A stretch of 64,000 nt of DNA from Acidobacteriota bacterium (GTDB lineage Bacteria > Acidobacteriota > Thermoanaerobaculia > Multivoradales > J023), in NCBI GenBank assembly GCA_029263315.1, contig JAJCXR010000065.1, positions 62,001 through 126,000 on the forward strand. Direction: 5' to 3'. A model generated the notes under the pieces. That model was not told the origin of the DNA, searched no databases, and saw only the letters and a list, made by a program, of their open reading frames with translations. Made by a program: the position numbers and the translations under genes. Shown piece after piece: positions 29,745-40,377 of the stretch. Numbering within the stretch: position 1 is the first letter of the stretch; every line of letters starts with the position of its first letter.

Positions 29745-31910
29745 ATGTCTAAAGAACACAACATCGAAGGCGTCGTCGAACGTCTGATTTACCGTCACGA
29801 GGAGAATGGCTTCAGCGTCGTGCGGCTGCTGGTGCGGGGGCGGGGCGAAGTGACGGCGGTGGGTACGTTGCTCGGGGCCCGTCCCGGGGAGACCCTGCGG
29901 CTGACCGGACAGTGGGTGACGGACCGGAAATTTGGTCGCCAGTTCAAGGCGGAAAGCTGCCTTCGTGTATCGCCGAACACCTTCATCGGCATCGAGCGCT
30001 ATTTGAGCTCAGGGTTGGTGCGGGGAATCGGTTTAGGGATGGCCCGCCGACTGGTGCAGCATTTTGGTCTCGAGACCCTGGATGTGATCGACAAGACGCC
30101 GCGTCGTCTCCTGGAAGTGGAAGGGATCGGCAAGAAGCGAATGCAGGGGATCCGCGAGGCTTGGCAGGAGCAGCGCCAAATCCACGGCGTGATGGTATTC
30201 CTACAGAGCCATGGCGTGTCGCCCTCTCACGCGGTGAAGATTTTCAACCTCTACGGCCAGGACGCGGTGCATCGGGTCGAAGAGGACCCCTATCGCTTGG
30301 CCCGTGACATCCATGGCATCGGCTTCCACTCCGCCGATCGCATCGCCCGCAGCCTCGGCATTGCCAGCGATGCGCCGCAGCGGGTGACGGCTGGGGTTCT
30401 GCGGGTATTGCAGCAGGCCACCGACGGCGGTCATATGTTTTTGCCTCGCGGTCGGCTCATCGAGCTTGGAACCGAGCTTTTGGAGGTTGACGAGGTGTTG
30501 GTTGCCGCGGCGATCCAGGGTTTGGTGGACGAGACGGCATTGGTGCGGGTGGAGCTCGGAGAAGCACTGGAGCCGGCCCTGTACCTGAAGTCCATGGCGC
30601 ACGTGGAATCGGGTTTGGCGGAGCATTTGCTGCGGCTGACGGCGCAAGGGGACCTGCCCTTGGGGGGCGATCGCCAAAAGGCCATCGCATGGTTCGAGTC
30701 GAAGGTGGATTTGCAGTTGGCGGAGCAGCAGCGCAAGGCCCTGGAAGTCGCCCTGTCGAGCAAGGTGATGGTGCTCACCGGGGGGCCCGGAACCGGTAAG
30801 ACGACCTTGGTTCAGGGCATCGTCAAGATTTTTCTGCGCCAGGGTCTGAGGCTCCAGTTGGCGGCCCCCACGGGACGCGCTGCCAAGCGGCTCAGCGAAG
30901 CCACCGGCCAAGAGTCCAAGACGGTGCATCGCTTGCTCGAATTCAGCCCCCAGCACCGTGGTTTCAGCCGTGGTCCGGACAATCCCTTGGCCCTTGATGT
31001 TCTGGTGGTGGATGAAGCCTCAATGCTCGATACGACGTTGGCCTATCACCTACTCAAGGCGTTGCCGCAGGAGGCACGTCTGATCTTGGTGGGGGATGTC
31101 GACCAGTTGCCGTCGATCGGCCCTGGGCGGGTCCTGGCGGACCTGATCGACAGCCAGGTCGTTGAAGTGGTGCGCCTCGATCGCATCTTTCGCCAAGCCC
31201 GGGAAAGCCTCATCGTGGTCAATGCCCACCGCATTCGGATGGGGGACGAGCCGATCAGCAGCCCGACGGAAAAGGGGGATTTTTTCGTCATCGAGCGGCA
31301 GGATCCGGACGCCATCCTCAGCACCTTGTGCCACCTGGTGGGCGAACGCATCCCCCGCAGCTTCGGCCTCGATCCCCTGCAGGATATCCAGGTGCTGACC
31401 CCCATGCGACGCGGGCTTCTGGGGGCCAATCAACTCAATGCTTCGTTGCAGGAATTGCTCAACGGGGCAGGGCGGGAGATTGCCCAGGGTAGCAAGTTGT
31501 TGCGCATTGGCGACCGGGTGATGCAACGGCGCAACAACTATGACCTCGAAGTGTGGAACGGGGATATCGGCAAGGTGACGTCGAGCGATGATGAAGAGCA
31601 ATGCATCAAGGTCGACTTCGATGGCCGCGGGGTGATCTACGGTAGCGGCGATGTGGATGACCTGGTGCTGGCCTATGCCTGCTCGATTCACAAGTCACAG
31701 GGCAGCGAATACCCCTGCGTCGTCATTCCCCTGCACACCCAGCATTTCACCTTGCTGCAGCGCAATCTTCTCTACACTGCCGTGACCCGGGGGCGCCGGC
31801 TGGTCATCGTGGTCGGCAGCCGCAAGGCCATTCGCCTGGCGGTCGATACCCAGACCTCGAGCCAGCGGTATACCTTGCTTCGGGACCGCTTGCGCCGCGC
31901 TTTCTGCTAG
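29745..31910 (+). CDS. recD2: ATP-dependent RecD2-like SF1 DNA helicase
   Basis: GVVERLIYRHEENGFSVVRL; VLTGGPGTGKTTLVQGIV; VVDEASMLDTTLAYHLLKALP; LAYACSIHKSQGSEYPCVV; LYTAVTRGRRLVIVVG. Confidence 0.95.
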   Translation: MSKEHNIEGVVERLIYRHEENGFSVVRLLVRGRGEVTAVGTLLGARPGETLRLTGQWVTDRKFGRQFKAESCLRVSPNTFIGIERYLSSGLVRGIGLGMARRLVQHFGLETLDVIDKTPRRLLEVEGIGKKRMQGIREAWQEQRQIHGVMVFLQSHGVSPSHAVKIFNLYGQDAVHRVEEDPYRLARDIHGIGFHSADRIARSLGIASDAPQRVTAGVLRVLQQATDGGHMFLPRGRLIELGTELLEVDEVLVAAAIQGLVDETALVRVELGEALEPALYLKSMAHVESGLAEHLLRLTAQGDLPLGGDRQKAIAWFESKVDLQLAEQQRKALEVALSSKVMVLTGGPGTGKTTLVQGIVKIFLRQGLRLQLAAPTGRAAKRLSEATGQESKTVHRLLEFSPQHRGFSRGPDNPLALDVLVVDEASMLDTTLAYHLLKALPQEARLILVGDVDQLPSIGPGRVLADLIDSQVVEVVRLDRIFRQARESLIVVNAHRIRMGDEPISSPTEKGDFFVIERQDPDAILSTLCHLVGERIPRSFGLDPLQDIQVLTPMRRGLLGANQLNASLQELLNGAGREIAQGSKLLRIGDRVMQRRNNYDLEVWNGDIGKVTSSDDEEQCIKVDFDGRGVIYGSGDVDDLVLAYACSIHKSQGSEYPCVVIPLHTQHFTLLQRNLLYTAVTRGRRLVIVVGSRKAIRLAVDTQTSSQRYTLLRDRLRRAFC

Positions 31911-32036
31911 CCGCCTTGCGAGTCAGCTCACTGGCTCCCGCCCCGCCTCGCTTTCTCGGACAGGAGCTCCCTAGGTCGCCTTCGAGTTTTGGCCAATACG
32001 TTGCGAGGGGCGGTCGGCCCTTGCGCGGCGACGGCG

Positions 32037-33803
32037 TCAGCGTTTCGACCGCAACCAGCTATGCAGCTTCTCCGCCGCCCAAGTATTGATACAAGCCTCG
32101 GGCGGCATACCGGCGCGGCGGGCGGTGAGAATGCCATAGGTCATGAAATCGAGCTGAGCATCGCGATGGGCATCCGTATTGATAGCGATCTTGCAGCCCT
32201 TATCGAGGGCGGCCCGCAGATGGGTATCCCGCAAGTCGAGACGATTCCAGTTGGCGTTGAGCTCGAGGACGGTATCGTGCTCGACGGCGGCCTCGAAGAG
32301 GGCGTTCATGTCCGGAGACAAACCTTCACGACGGTTGATGATGCGACCCGTCGGGTGGCCGATGATGTGCACCAGGGGATGACGAATGGCAGCGAGTAGG
32401 CGCTGCGTCGCTGTGGTGGGATCCTGGCGCAAGGAGGCGTGGGGCGAAGCGACGACGATATCCAGCTCGGCCAGCAGATCATCGTCGTAGTCCAGGCGTC
32501 CGTCGATGAGGATATCCACCTCGGAACCCGCCAGCAGGGTGATGCCGTCCAGGCGCTGATCGGCTTCGCGGATGGCTTCGATATGGCGTCGCAGCCGATC
32601 GGGCGCCAGGCCATTGGCGATGACTTGGCTCTGGGAATGATCGGTGATCGCCAGGCTGTGATAGCCACGCTCCTTGGCGGCTTGCGCCATTTCCTCGATG
32701 CTCAACTTGCCATCGCTGGCGGTGGTGTGGGAGTGCAGCTCGGACCGGATATCCGAGAGCTGGATGAGTGGGCTTGTGGCCTCGTCGAGCTTGTCGAGCT
32801 CGCCGCGGTCCTCGCGGCGCTCCGGCTCAATGAAAGGTAGCCCCAGGCTCTCATAAATGGCTGCTTCTTCCACCGCCAAGGGAGAGGACTGGCGATCCTG
32901 CGGTCTTTCTTCGGTGCCGGCGAACAGACCATACTCATTCAAGCGTTTGTTCTGCTTGATGGCGATTTCGCGCAATCTGACGTTGTGCTCTTTAGAGCCG
33001 GTGAAGTACATCAGCGCGGCACCGTAGGACGCTTCCGGCACCAGTCGCAAATCGGCCTGAATGGCGACATTGAAAATCGACAGGCGGACGGAGCATTTGG
33101 TGTCTCCTCGGGCCAAGACCTGGGTGACGGCGGGGTCGGTGGTGAAGCGCTGGCGCACCGCTTCCGGATCGTCCGCAGCCACCAGAAAGTCGAGGTCGCC
33201 AATGGTCTCGCGACCACGGCGTAGGCTGCCCGCATACTCGGCTTTCACTACTCCGGGAACTTGGCGCAGGGCATCCACCATCTGCTCGGCCATGGGCAGC
33301 GCCAAACCCAGCGGGATGCGATTCTGTGTTTGCTCGCTGAAGGCAATGGCCTGGCGGATATTCTCGATGGTCTTCTTACCCATGCGAGGCAGAGCCTGCA
33401 GCTCCGGTGAGTCGAGCCGATCCTTGAGCTCGGCGACACCGGTGATACCCAGCTCCTTCCACATGGCCTGGGCCGCCTTGGGGCCGATCCCCGGAATCTC
33501 GAGCAGGTCGAAGACGCCGCTGGGGACCTGCTGCAGGAGCTCTTGGTGCTCGGTGACGGTGCCGTGCTCGAGAAATTCGACGATCTTTTCGGCGGTCGCC
33601 TTACCGATGCCCGGCATCTTGGTCAGGCGTTTGATCGCCGTCGATGGCTCTTCAGCCACCACTTGGGCGATGTCTTCGGTCATGTCCTTGAGGATCCTGG
33701 CCACCCGCGTATGGGCATTGATGCGGAAGCGATTGGCTTCCAACAGCTCGAGGGCAGCGGCGATTTGCCCGAAAATTCGGGCCAGCTCCTTATTGGCTTG
33801 CAT
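32037..33803 (-). CDS. polX: DNA polymerase/3'-5' exonuclease PolX (Pol-beta type plus PHP)
   Basis: [19 protein letters not shown] nucleotidyltransferase motif; PHP domain [37 protein letters not shown]. Confidence 0.96.
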   Translation of the reverse strand: MQANKELARIFGQIAAALELLEANRFRINAHTRVARILKDMTEDIAQVVAEEPSTAIKRLTKMPGIGKATAEKIVEFLEHGTVTEHQELLQQVPSGVFDLLEIPGIGPKAAQAMWKELGITGVAELKDRLDSPELQALPRMGKKTIENIRQAIAFSEQTQNRIPLGLALPMAEQMVDALRQVPGVVKAEYAGSLRRGRETIGDLDFLVAADDPEAVRQRFTTDPAVTQVLARGDTKCSVRLSIFNVAIQADLRLVPEASYGAALMYFTGSKEHNVRLREIAIKQNKRLNEYGLFAGTEERPQDRQSSPLAVEEAAIYESLGLPFIEPERREDRGELDKLDEATSPLIQLSDIRSELHSHTTASDGKLSIEEMAQAAKERGYHSLAITDHSQSQVIANGLAPDRLRRHIEAIREADQRLDGITLLAGSEVDILIDGRLDYDDDLLAELDIVVASPHASLRQDPTTATQRLLAAIRHPLVHIIGHPTGRIINRREGLSPDMNALFEAAVEHDTVLELNANWNRLDLRDTHLRAALDKGCKIAINTDAHRDAQLDFMTYGILTARRAGMPPEACINTWAAEKLHSWLRSKR

Positions 33804-33842
33804 ACGTCTGGGCTCTCTGGGATAGGACGCTGGAGGCGACCC

Positions 33843-34343
33843 TCAGTCGTTGATGAATTCCGTCGATACTTGGCGGTAGTTGCGATTCCAGTAGAGCAGT
33901 GGACGGTCCTCGGGGCGCACCACCGAGCTGGCCTGCACCTTGCCGATGTAGATGATGTGAGTGCCCACTGGATAGCGTTGCTCGACGGTGCAGTCGAGCC
34001 AGGCGAGGGCGTCGGTGAGGATCGGCGAGCCGGTGGCGGCGGTGGTCCAATCGCCGAAACGAAAACGCTCCTCGACACGGGTGAAGGCAAAGTTGTTGGA
34101 GATGTGTTTCTGATCTTGGGCCAAGATGTTGACCGCAAACGGGGCGCCATCTTCTTTGAGGTACGGCAAAATGCCGTGGCCGCGGTCGATGATAGCGGCG
34201 ATCAGGGGGGGATTCGCCGAGACCGACGTAAAGGCTGAGACCGTCATGCCGTGGATGTCTTGGTCTTTGCCCGCGGTGACGACGGTGACACCGGCTGGGA
34301 AAAAGCGTAGGACATCCCGGTACTGATCGTTAGAGATGCTCAT
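33843..34343 (-). CDS. Flavin reductase family protein (FMN-binding)
   Basis: YRDVLRFFPAGVTVVTAGKDQDIHGMTVSAFTSVSANPPLIAAIID. Confidence 0.9.
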   Translation of the reverse strand: MSISNDQYRDVLRFFPAGVTVVTAGKDQDIHGMTVSAFTSVSANPPLIAAIIDRGHGILPYLKEDGAPFAVNILAQDQKHISNNFAFTRVEERFRFGDWTTAATGSPILTDALAWLDCTVEQRYPVGTHIIYIGKVQASSVVRPEDRPLLYWNRNYRQVSTEFIND

Positions 34344-34525
34344 CGTCGAAGCGCCTAACCTGAGAAGAATTGCCCTGAGCAGGCACCATCCATGGTCCGA
34401 TTGATGGCGGACACACGTTTCCGGAAGATCTTACCAACAGCGGGCCTATTATAGGATCTCTGGCCCGGATGAGGTACCTTCTCCCGATGGGTTGAGGAAA
34501 TCCATGCTGTAGCAATTACTCGCCT

Positions 34526-35113
34526 GTGCTCATTTTGTCTTGCAGGCTGCGTTGGTTCGAGGATGAGGTGAAGCCACACCAACGACAGCTGGGGGGCTCG
34601 ATGCCGGAAGATTCGTCGGATAGAAGCTCCAAAAAGCTGGCCAAGGAAGGTCTCGTCGAAGGCTCTTCCTCGACGGTGACCCATGTGGTCGGTGCGGCGA
34701 TTATCGATCCGTCCCGGTCGTCATCCTCGGCCGGAGTTGGCAGACGGGTGCTGGCTGCCCAGCGCAGTGAAGCGATGTCCCATCCATTGCAATGGGAGCT
34801 CCCCGGCGGCAAGGTCGAGGCCGGAGAGGGGGCGAAAGAGGCTTTGGCCCGAGAAATTCGGGAAGAGCTGGCGATCGATATCGAGCCCGGCAGGGAGCTT
34901 GGGAGCAGTGTCCTGGCGCTGGGAGATCCAAGGCAGCCGCGGCGCTTGTTGCTACAGGTTTTCCTTTGCCGTTGGTTGAGAGGTGAGATACGGCTTGTCG
35001 AGCATCGAGCGTGGCGCTGGGTCGAAGCGTCTCAGCTTTCGACATTGTCTTGGTCGCCGGCCGACCGGCTGCTTCTGGAGGACCTACGACGGCACCTCGA
35101 AACCGAGGTCTAA
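34526..35113 (+). CDS. NUDIX hydrolase (MutT/8-oxo-dGTP diphosphatase-like)
   Basis: Nudix box GGKVEAGEGAKEALAREIREELAIDI. Confidence 0.9.
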   Translation: MLILSCRLRWFEDEVKPHQRQLGGSMPEDSSDRSSKKLAKEGLVEGSSSTVTHVVGAAIIDPSRSSSSAGVGRRVLAAQRSEAMSHPLQWELPGGKVEAGEGAKEALAREIREELAIDIEPGRELGSSVLALGDPRQPRRLLLQVFLCRWLRGEIRLVEHRAWRWVEASQLSTLSWSPADRLLLEDLRRHLETEV

Positions 35114-35116
35114 TCC

Positions 35117-35177
35117 CCAAAGTACCCAAGCTCCAAAGATCTCCAAAGTGCCAAGAGCTCCAAAGTGCCTGGCACCT
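35117..35177. repeat. CCAAAG direct-repeat run ending in an AGTGCCTGGCACCT palindrome
   Basis: CCAAAG at 35117, 35133, 35143, 35160, then AGTGCCTGGCACCT at about 35164-35177. Confidence 0.65.
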
Positions 35178-35292
35178 CACCGGGTTCCACCTCCTCAGGT
35201 TGAGAAAGCCGTTTCGCCAGGCAGGCAACAACCAAGGTGCACGTCCGTAGAAAGGTGAAGGTCGTTAGATATGGGTCAGCGAACGCATCCCG

Positions 35293-37677
35293 ATGAATGA
35301 GGGAGTTTTGATGAGCAGGTCTCGTTTGGTGAGCAGGCTTTGTTTGAAGGCGGTGGTCGTGGTCGGTATTTTGCTGGTCGGTTCGGTGGCGACCCTCGCC
35401 GCCAGCGATTCCACCGTTGGTGAGGCGGCAGAGACAGAGTCTGAGGCGACTCACTCTGAAGCGCTGTCGGCTGAAACGCTGCCAGCTGAAACGCTGCCAG
35501 AAGTGTCAACTGCGCCTTCCGCAACCCGACCGACCCATGACATTCCGCAGATCGACGGCGCCATGACCATCGATGGGCAACTGGATGAGGCGGCCTGGCA
35601 GCAAGCTTTGATGCTGACACTGGATTTCGAGACGGATCCCGGTGAAAACGTAGCCGCCGAGGTGAGGACGGAGTGCTACCTGATGTACGACCAGCGCAGG
35701 TTGTATGTCGCCTTCAAGGCCTTCGATCCGGAGCCCGAGAAGATCCGGGCTCGCCTGACCGATCGCGACACCGCGTTCCGCGACGATTTCCTCGGTGTTG
35801 CCCTCGATACGTTCAACGATGAGCGCCACGCCTTCGAGTTTTTTGTCAATCCCCTGGGCATTCAGATGGATTTGATCTTCGATGACGTCAACAGCTCTGA
35901 GGATGAGTCGTGGAACGGTCTGTGGAAATCATCGGGTCGCTTGACGGACTTCGGTTACCAAGTGGAATTCGCCATTCCTTTCTCGACCCTACGCTTCCCG
36001 CGCACTTCGGGGGTTCAGACTTGGGGCATTGATGTCTTGCGGAAACGGCCGCGCAACTTCAGCCAGCGATTGGCGATCAACCCATTGGCCCGGGAGGTCA
36101 ATTGCTACCTCTGCCAATTCTCCAAGATTCGGGGCTTTGAAGGAATCAGTCCGGGCCGTAACATCGAGCTCAATCCGACCCTGACTTCCGCCCGCTTCGA
36201 TCGCCGGGCAGATGACGACCCCAACGGACCCCTGGTCGAGGGGGATGGGACGACCGACCTTGGTTTGACCGTCAGTTGGGGCATTTCGCCGAATATGACG
36301 CTGAGCGGCACGCTACAACCGGATTTTTCACAAGTGGAAGCGGATACGGCCCAACTCGACATCAACAACCGGTTTGCCCTGTTCTTCTCTGAGCGTCGCC
36401 CCTTCTTCCTGGAATCGGCGGAGCTGTTCAGCAGCCCCCTCGACATCGTGTTCACCCGCAATGTTGCGGCTCCCAAATGGGGTACCAAGCTCACCGGCAA
36501 ACAGGGGAAACACGCCATCGGGCTCTTTGTGGCGGAAGACGAGCAGACCAATCTGTTGTTCCCCGGTAGTCAAGGGTCCGACGCCGGGCGCTTCGATTTC
36601 GCCACCACAGACTCGGTGGTGCGTTATCGCCATGACATCGGAAGCTCTTCGGCCGTCGGCCTGCTGGCGACCCAGCGTCAAGGCTCCGGTTACTCCAACG
36701 AAGTTGCAGGGATCGACGGCCGCTTCCGCATCGGTAGCTCCCATTCCATCTCGATCCAAGGATTGACCTCGAGCACCCAGTATCCGATCGCGGTGGCCGA
36801 GGAATTCGAGCAACCCGAGGACAGCTTCGATGGCACGGCTTTGCGTGTGGCCTACGAATACGAAGGTCGAGAATGGATTGCCTACAGCACCTACGAGGAT
36901 TTGGACGACGGCTTCCGTGCCGACATGGGTTTTGTACCGCAGGTGGATTATCGCTTCTTGTTGGCCGGTTTGAAGCGCCTGTGGTGGGGCAGCGATGACA
37001 CCTGGTACTCACGCCTCGAATTGGGCGGTGACTGGAATCGTTCGGAAGATCAAGCGGGTCAGCTGTTGGAGGAAGAATCCGAGATCTGGGGATCCCTGTC
37101 GGGCCCCAAACAGCTCTATGTCAATCTCAATGTGGGCACCCGCGAGCAGGCATTTGACGGCGTTGTCTTCGATCAGGACTACTTCAACTCCTATTTTGAA
37201 ATCTCCCCCTCCGGTTCGTTCTATGTCACCCTACGGGCCAACTTCGGCGATGAGATCGACTTCGCCAATGTTCGCCCTGGACGCGCCATCCGGTGGGCCC
37301 CCTCCATACGGTGGGAGCTCGGGCGTCATTTGCGCACCGTGCTCTCCCATGATTATCGCCATCTGGATGTCGACGGTGGACGGCTGTTCGAGGCCAATTT
37401 GACCCAGCTGCGATGGGTCTATCAGCTCAATCGCCGGACCTTCGTGCGGCTGATCAGCCAACTGACTGACATCGAGCGCGATACCGATCTCTATGTCGAC
37501 GAAGTGGACAGCGAGACCCGCCGATGGTTCAACCAGTTGCTGTTTTCCTACAAGCTGAATCCCCGCACGGTGCTGTTCCTCGGCTATTCCGATGGCTATG
37601 AAGGGGATGAGCGCATCGATTTAAGGCAAGAGAACCGCGCACTTTTCTTCAAGGTCGGATACGCTTGGGTACTCTAA
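35293..37677 (+). CDS. DUF5916/CBM9-like domain protein with outer-membrane beta-barrel-like C-terminus
   Basis: Signal peptide; PQIDGAMTIDGQLDEAAWQQA...VAFKAFDPEPEKIRARLTDRDTAFRDDFLGVALDTFNDERHAFEFFVNPLGIQMD; barrel-like alternation to a terminal aromatic. Confidence 0.85.
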   Translation: MNEGVLMSRSRLVSRLCLKAVVVVGILLVGSVATLAASDSTVGEAAETESEATHSEALSAETLPAETLPEVSTAPSATRPTHDIPQIDGAMTIDGQLDEAAWQQALMLTLDFETDPGENVAAEVRTECYLMYDQRRLYVAFKAFDPEPEKIRARLTDRDTAFRDDFLGVALDTFNDERHAFEFFVNPLGIQMDLIFDDVNSSEDESWNGLWKSSGRLTDFGYQVEFAIPFSTLRFPRTSGVQTWGIDVLRKRPRNFSQRLAINPLAREVNCYLCQFSKIRGFEGISPGRNIELNPTLTSARFDRRADDDPNGPLVEGDGTTDLGLTVSWGISPNMTLSGTLQPDFSQVEADTAQLDINNRFALFFSERRPFFLESAELFSSPLDIVFTRNVAAPKWGTKLTGKQGKHAIGLFVAEDEQTNLLFPGSQGSDAGRFDFATTDSVVRYRHDIGSSSAVGLLATQRQGSGYSNEVAGIDGRFRIGSSHSISIQGLTSSTQYPIAVAEEFEQPEDSFDGTALRVAYEYEGREWIAYSTYEDLDDGFRADMGFVPQVDYRFLLAGLKRLWWGSDDTWYSRLELGGDWNRSEDQAGQLLEEESEIWGSLSGPKQLYVNLNVGTREQAFDGVVFDQDYFNSYFEISPSGSFYVTLRANFGDEIDFANVRPGRAIRWAPSIRWELGRHLRTVLSHDYRHLDVDGGRLFEANLTQLRWVYQLNRRTFVRLISQLTDIERDTDLYVDEVDSETRRWFNQLLFSYKLNPRTVLFLGYSDGYEGDERIDLRQENRALFFKVGYAWVL

Positions 37678-37680
37678 GAA

Positions 37681-39114
37681 TTGATGACAGGCGGGGGGTT
37701 CTCTATGCTCTTGCGACAAATCTACGACGATCAGCTGGCTCAGTACGCTTATTTGATTGGCTGTCAGCAGACCGGGGAGGCGTTGCTCGTCGATCCGGAA
37801 AGGGATATCGATCGCTATCTGCGGCATGCGGAGGCCGAAGGCTTGCGCATCGTGGCCGTGGCCGAAACCCATATCCACGCAGACTTTCTCTCGGGAGCCA
37901 GCGATTTTGCCCGGCTCCACGGAGTCCAGCTCTATTTATCGGATGAAGGTCGACCGGACTGGCGATATCAATGGGCCATCGACAGTGACTACGAGGTTCA
38001 TCTACTGCACCACGGAGATAGCTTCAACATCGGCAATATCGAGCTGCGGGCCCTCCACACCCCTGGCCACACGCCGGAGCACCTGTGCTTCCTGGTCACC
38101 GATCACGGGGGTGGGGCTTCCGATGCCATGGGTTTGCTGTCCGGTGATTTTGTATTTGTCGGCGACTTGGGGCGTCCCGATCTCTTGGAGACGGCGGCCG
38201 GAGAGGTCGGAGCCCGAGAGCCCGCCGCGGCCGCCCTCTTCGACTCCTTGGGTCGCTTCGTCGATCTGCCCGACTACGTCCAGGTTTGGCCGGCCCATGG
38301 CGCTGGCAGCGCTTGCGGCAAAGCCCTGGGTGCCGTTCCCATGTCGACGGTGGGCTATGAAAAACGCCACAATGCCGCCCTGCTGAGGGCGGAAGAGGGG
38401 GAGGCGGCTTTTGTCGATGCCATCCTCGATGGACAGCCGGAACCGCCGCCGTATTTTGCGCGCATGAAGCGCCTCAACAAAGAAGGCCCAGAGCCCTTGT
38501 GGCGCTTGCCCAAGCCGCGGCACATCCCGCCGGGATATCTCGACGAGTGGCTGGACGACAACCGTATGACGATCATCGATACGCGACGCGATCGCCAAGC
38601 TTTCATGGCCGGGCATCTGGCGGGAGCCCTGCTCGCACCGTTCGACCGCAGCTTCTTGACCATCGTGGGCTCGTACATCCAACCGGGAGATCGCCTGATT
38701 TTGGTCATCGAAGACACCGAGGTCGAGGCGGCGTCGCGGTCCTTGGTGCGCATCGGTATCGATCGTGTGGCCGGTTACCTGACCCCCGCCAGTCTGCGAC
38801 AGTATGTGGATCAAGGTGGTGTCTTGAAGAGCACGGAGGTGATCGATGGGGCCGAGCTCAAGGCGCGGATGGCCCAAGGTCCCGAGGCTAGTAGTGAGTT
38901 GGTGCTCGACGTGCGCGGTGCTTCGGAATTTGCGGCGGGGAGCATCTCCGGGGCCCTGAACGTAGCCCACACACGTCTGATGCCGAGGCTGGGGGATATC
39001 CCCGAAGACAAGACGCTGCTGGTTCACTGTCGAAGCGGGGCGCGGGCCGCGGCGGCGGTTGCCTTCCTGGAACGCCAGGGCCGCCATGCCGTGTTGGTGG
39101 ACGGCAAGGTTTGA
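37681..39114 (+). CDS. MBL-fold hydrolase with two C-terminal rhodanese domains (persulfide dioxygenase-rhodanese-like)
   Basis: AETHIHADFLSGA, LHTPGHTPEHLCF, LLSGDFVFVGDLGRPDL; terminal rhodanese LVHCRSGARAAAAVAFL. Confidence 0.88.
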   Translation: MMTGGGFSMLLRQIYDDQLAQYAYLIGCQQTGEALLVDPERDIDRYLRHAEAEGLRIVAVAETHIHADFLSGASDFARLHGVQLYLSDEGRPDWRYQWAIDSDYEVHLLHHGDSFNIGNIELRALHTPGHTPEHLCFLVTDHGGGASDAMGLLSGDFVFVGDLGRPDLLETAAGEVGAREPAAAALFDSLGRFVDLPDYVQVWPAHGAGSACGKALGAVPMSTVGYEKRHNAALLRAEEGEAAFVDAILDGQPEPPPYFARMKRLNKEGPEPLWRLPKPRHIPPGYLDEWLDDNRMTIIDTRRDRQAFMAGHLAGALLAPFDRSFLTIVGSYIQPGDRLILVIEDTEVEAASRSLVRIGIDRVAGYLTPASLRQYVDQGGVLKSTEVIDGAELKARMAQGPEASSELVLDVRGASEFAAGSISGALNVAHTRLMPRLGDIPEDKTLLVHCRSGARAAAAVAFLERQGRHAVLVDGKV

Positions 39115-39278
39115 CCTCAGCTGGCGGCCCTTGAACGCTTCGAAGAAGGGCAAGAGCTCTGTGGAGCGCCACCTCCGCATTGTCCGGCCTTGGTAGAGGC
39201 CGCTGGGTTGCGGTGCTTGCCACGAAGCGATAGCTTTGTGGCGGATAGACCTGATGACCCGCAAGGAGCCTTCCAAGT

Positions 39279-40253
39279 ATGCTAAATCTCGTTGATACCG
39301 CGCTGCCGCAGGGCGGTCCGTTGCCACGATTCTCTGGGCGCTGGGGCAGAAACACCCCGCTGAGGGCCCATGGTGGGCTGAACAGTGCCTTTTTACTGTT
39401 CTTTTGCCTATTGTCATTTCTGTTGCCTTGGTCGAGCCTGGCGGACGGTCTGGCGCCGACTCCGGAAGAGCTGGCGACGCCCCCCGAGACGGCAGAACGC
39501 CTGGCCAGTGGCTTGGTGACCCAAGTCATCGTACCGGGAACGGGCGAAGAGCATCCAGACGCCAACGATCTGGTGGCGGTGCACTTCATCGGCTGGACCC
39601 CGGACGGTATGGAATTTCGCAACAGCTACGTCGCCGACAAACACGGCGTTTTCAATCTACAGCAAGTTTTCCCCGGCTGGGCGGAAGGTATCCAGCTGAT
39701 GGTGGTGGGGGAGAAGCGCCGCTTGTGGATTCCAGAGCATCTGGGTCCGCAGAACCCCCGTGGTGGACCCCCGGGTGCCTCGGTCTTCGATGTCGAGCTC
39801 TTGGGTATCAAGCCGGTGCCCAATCCGACCACTCGGGTGGACAAACCCCTCGAGGATGCGGAGCGCACGGCATTCGGTGCCATGACCAAGGTACTGAAGG
39901 CGGGCGAAGGTGACGTTTACCCCGATCCTGACAGCGTCGTTCTTTTGCACTACAGCGGCTGGACGACGGATGGCTTGATCTTCGATTCGACGTATCCGAG
40001 GGGCCGTCCCACCGCCTTTCCCTTGGACAAGATCATGCCCGCCTTCGCCGACGCGGTGCAGCTCATGGTGGTGGGTGAAAAACGCTATGTGTGGATTCCC
40101 GCGGAGTTGGCAGAGGGGCAATGGCCCGGCAACCCGAAGGGTGATTTGGTCTTCGAAATGGAGCTGATACGGATCTTGCCGGCGGATGTCCTGAAGCCTT
40201 CGCAAGGAGGGGCTACGTCGGAGGAGGTACCGGACGCAGCAAAGAACGGCTAG
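39279..40253 (+). CDS. Exported FKBP-type peptidyl-prolyl isomerase with two FKBP domains
   Basis: Two matching blocks: VAVHFIGWTPDGMEFRNSY...VFPGWAEGIQLMVVGEKRRLWIPEHL and VLLHYSGWTTDGLIFDSTY...IMPAFADAVQLMVVGEKRYVWIPAEL. Confidence 0.9.
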   Translation: MLNLVDTALPQGGPLPRFSGRWGRNTPLRAHGGLNSAFLLFFCLLSFLLPWSSLADGLAPTPEELATPPETAERLASGLVTQVIVPGTGEEHPDANDLVAVHFIGWTPDGMEFRNSYVADKHGVFNLQQVFPGWAEGIQLMVVGEKRRLWIPEHLGPQNPRGGPPGASVFDVELLGIKPVPNPTTRVDKPLEDAERTAFGAMTKVLKAGEGDVYPDPDSVVLLHYSGWTTDGLIFDSTYPRGRPTAFPLDKIMPAFADAVQLMVVGEKRYVWIPAELAEGQWPGNPKGDLVFEMELIRILPADVLKPSQGGATSEEVPDAAKNG

Positions 40254-40377
40254 GGCATCACCGCCGCCGAGCAGGTTCGAGGATGCATTCAGCAGCCTGT
40301 GGCAAACGTCAGACCGCGTTGAGACTCGCTCTCATTCGCGGAGCATTTTCACCACTGGCTGATAGGGGACGACGAAA

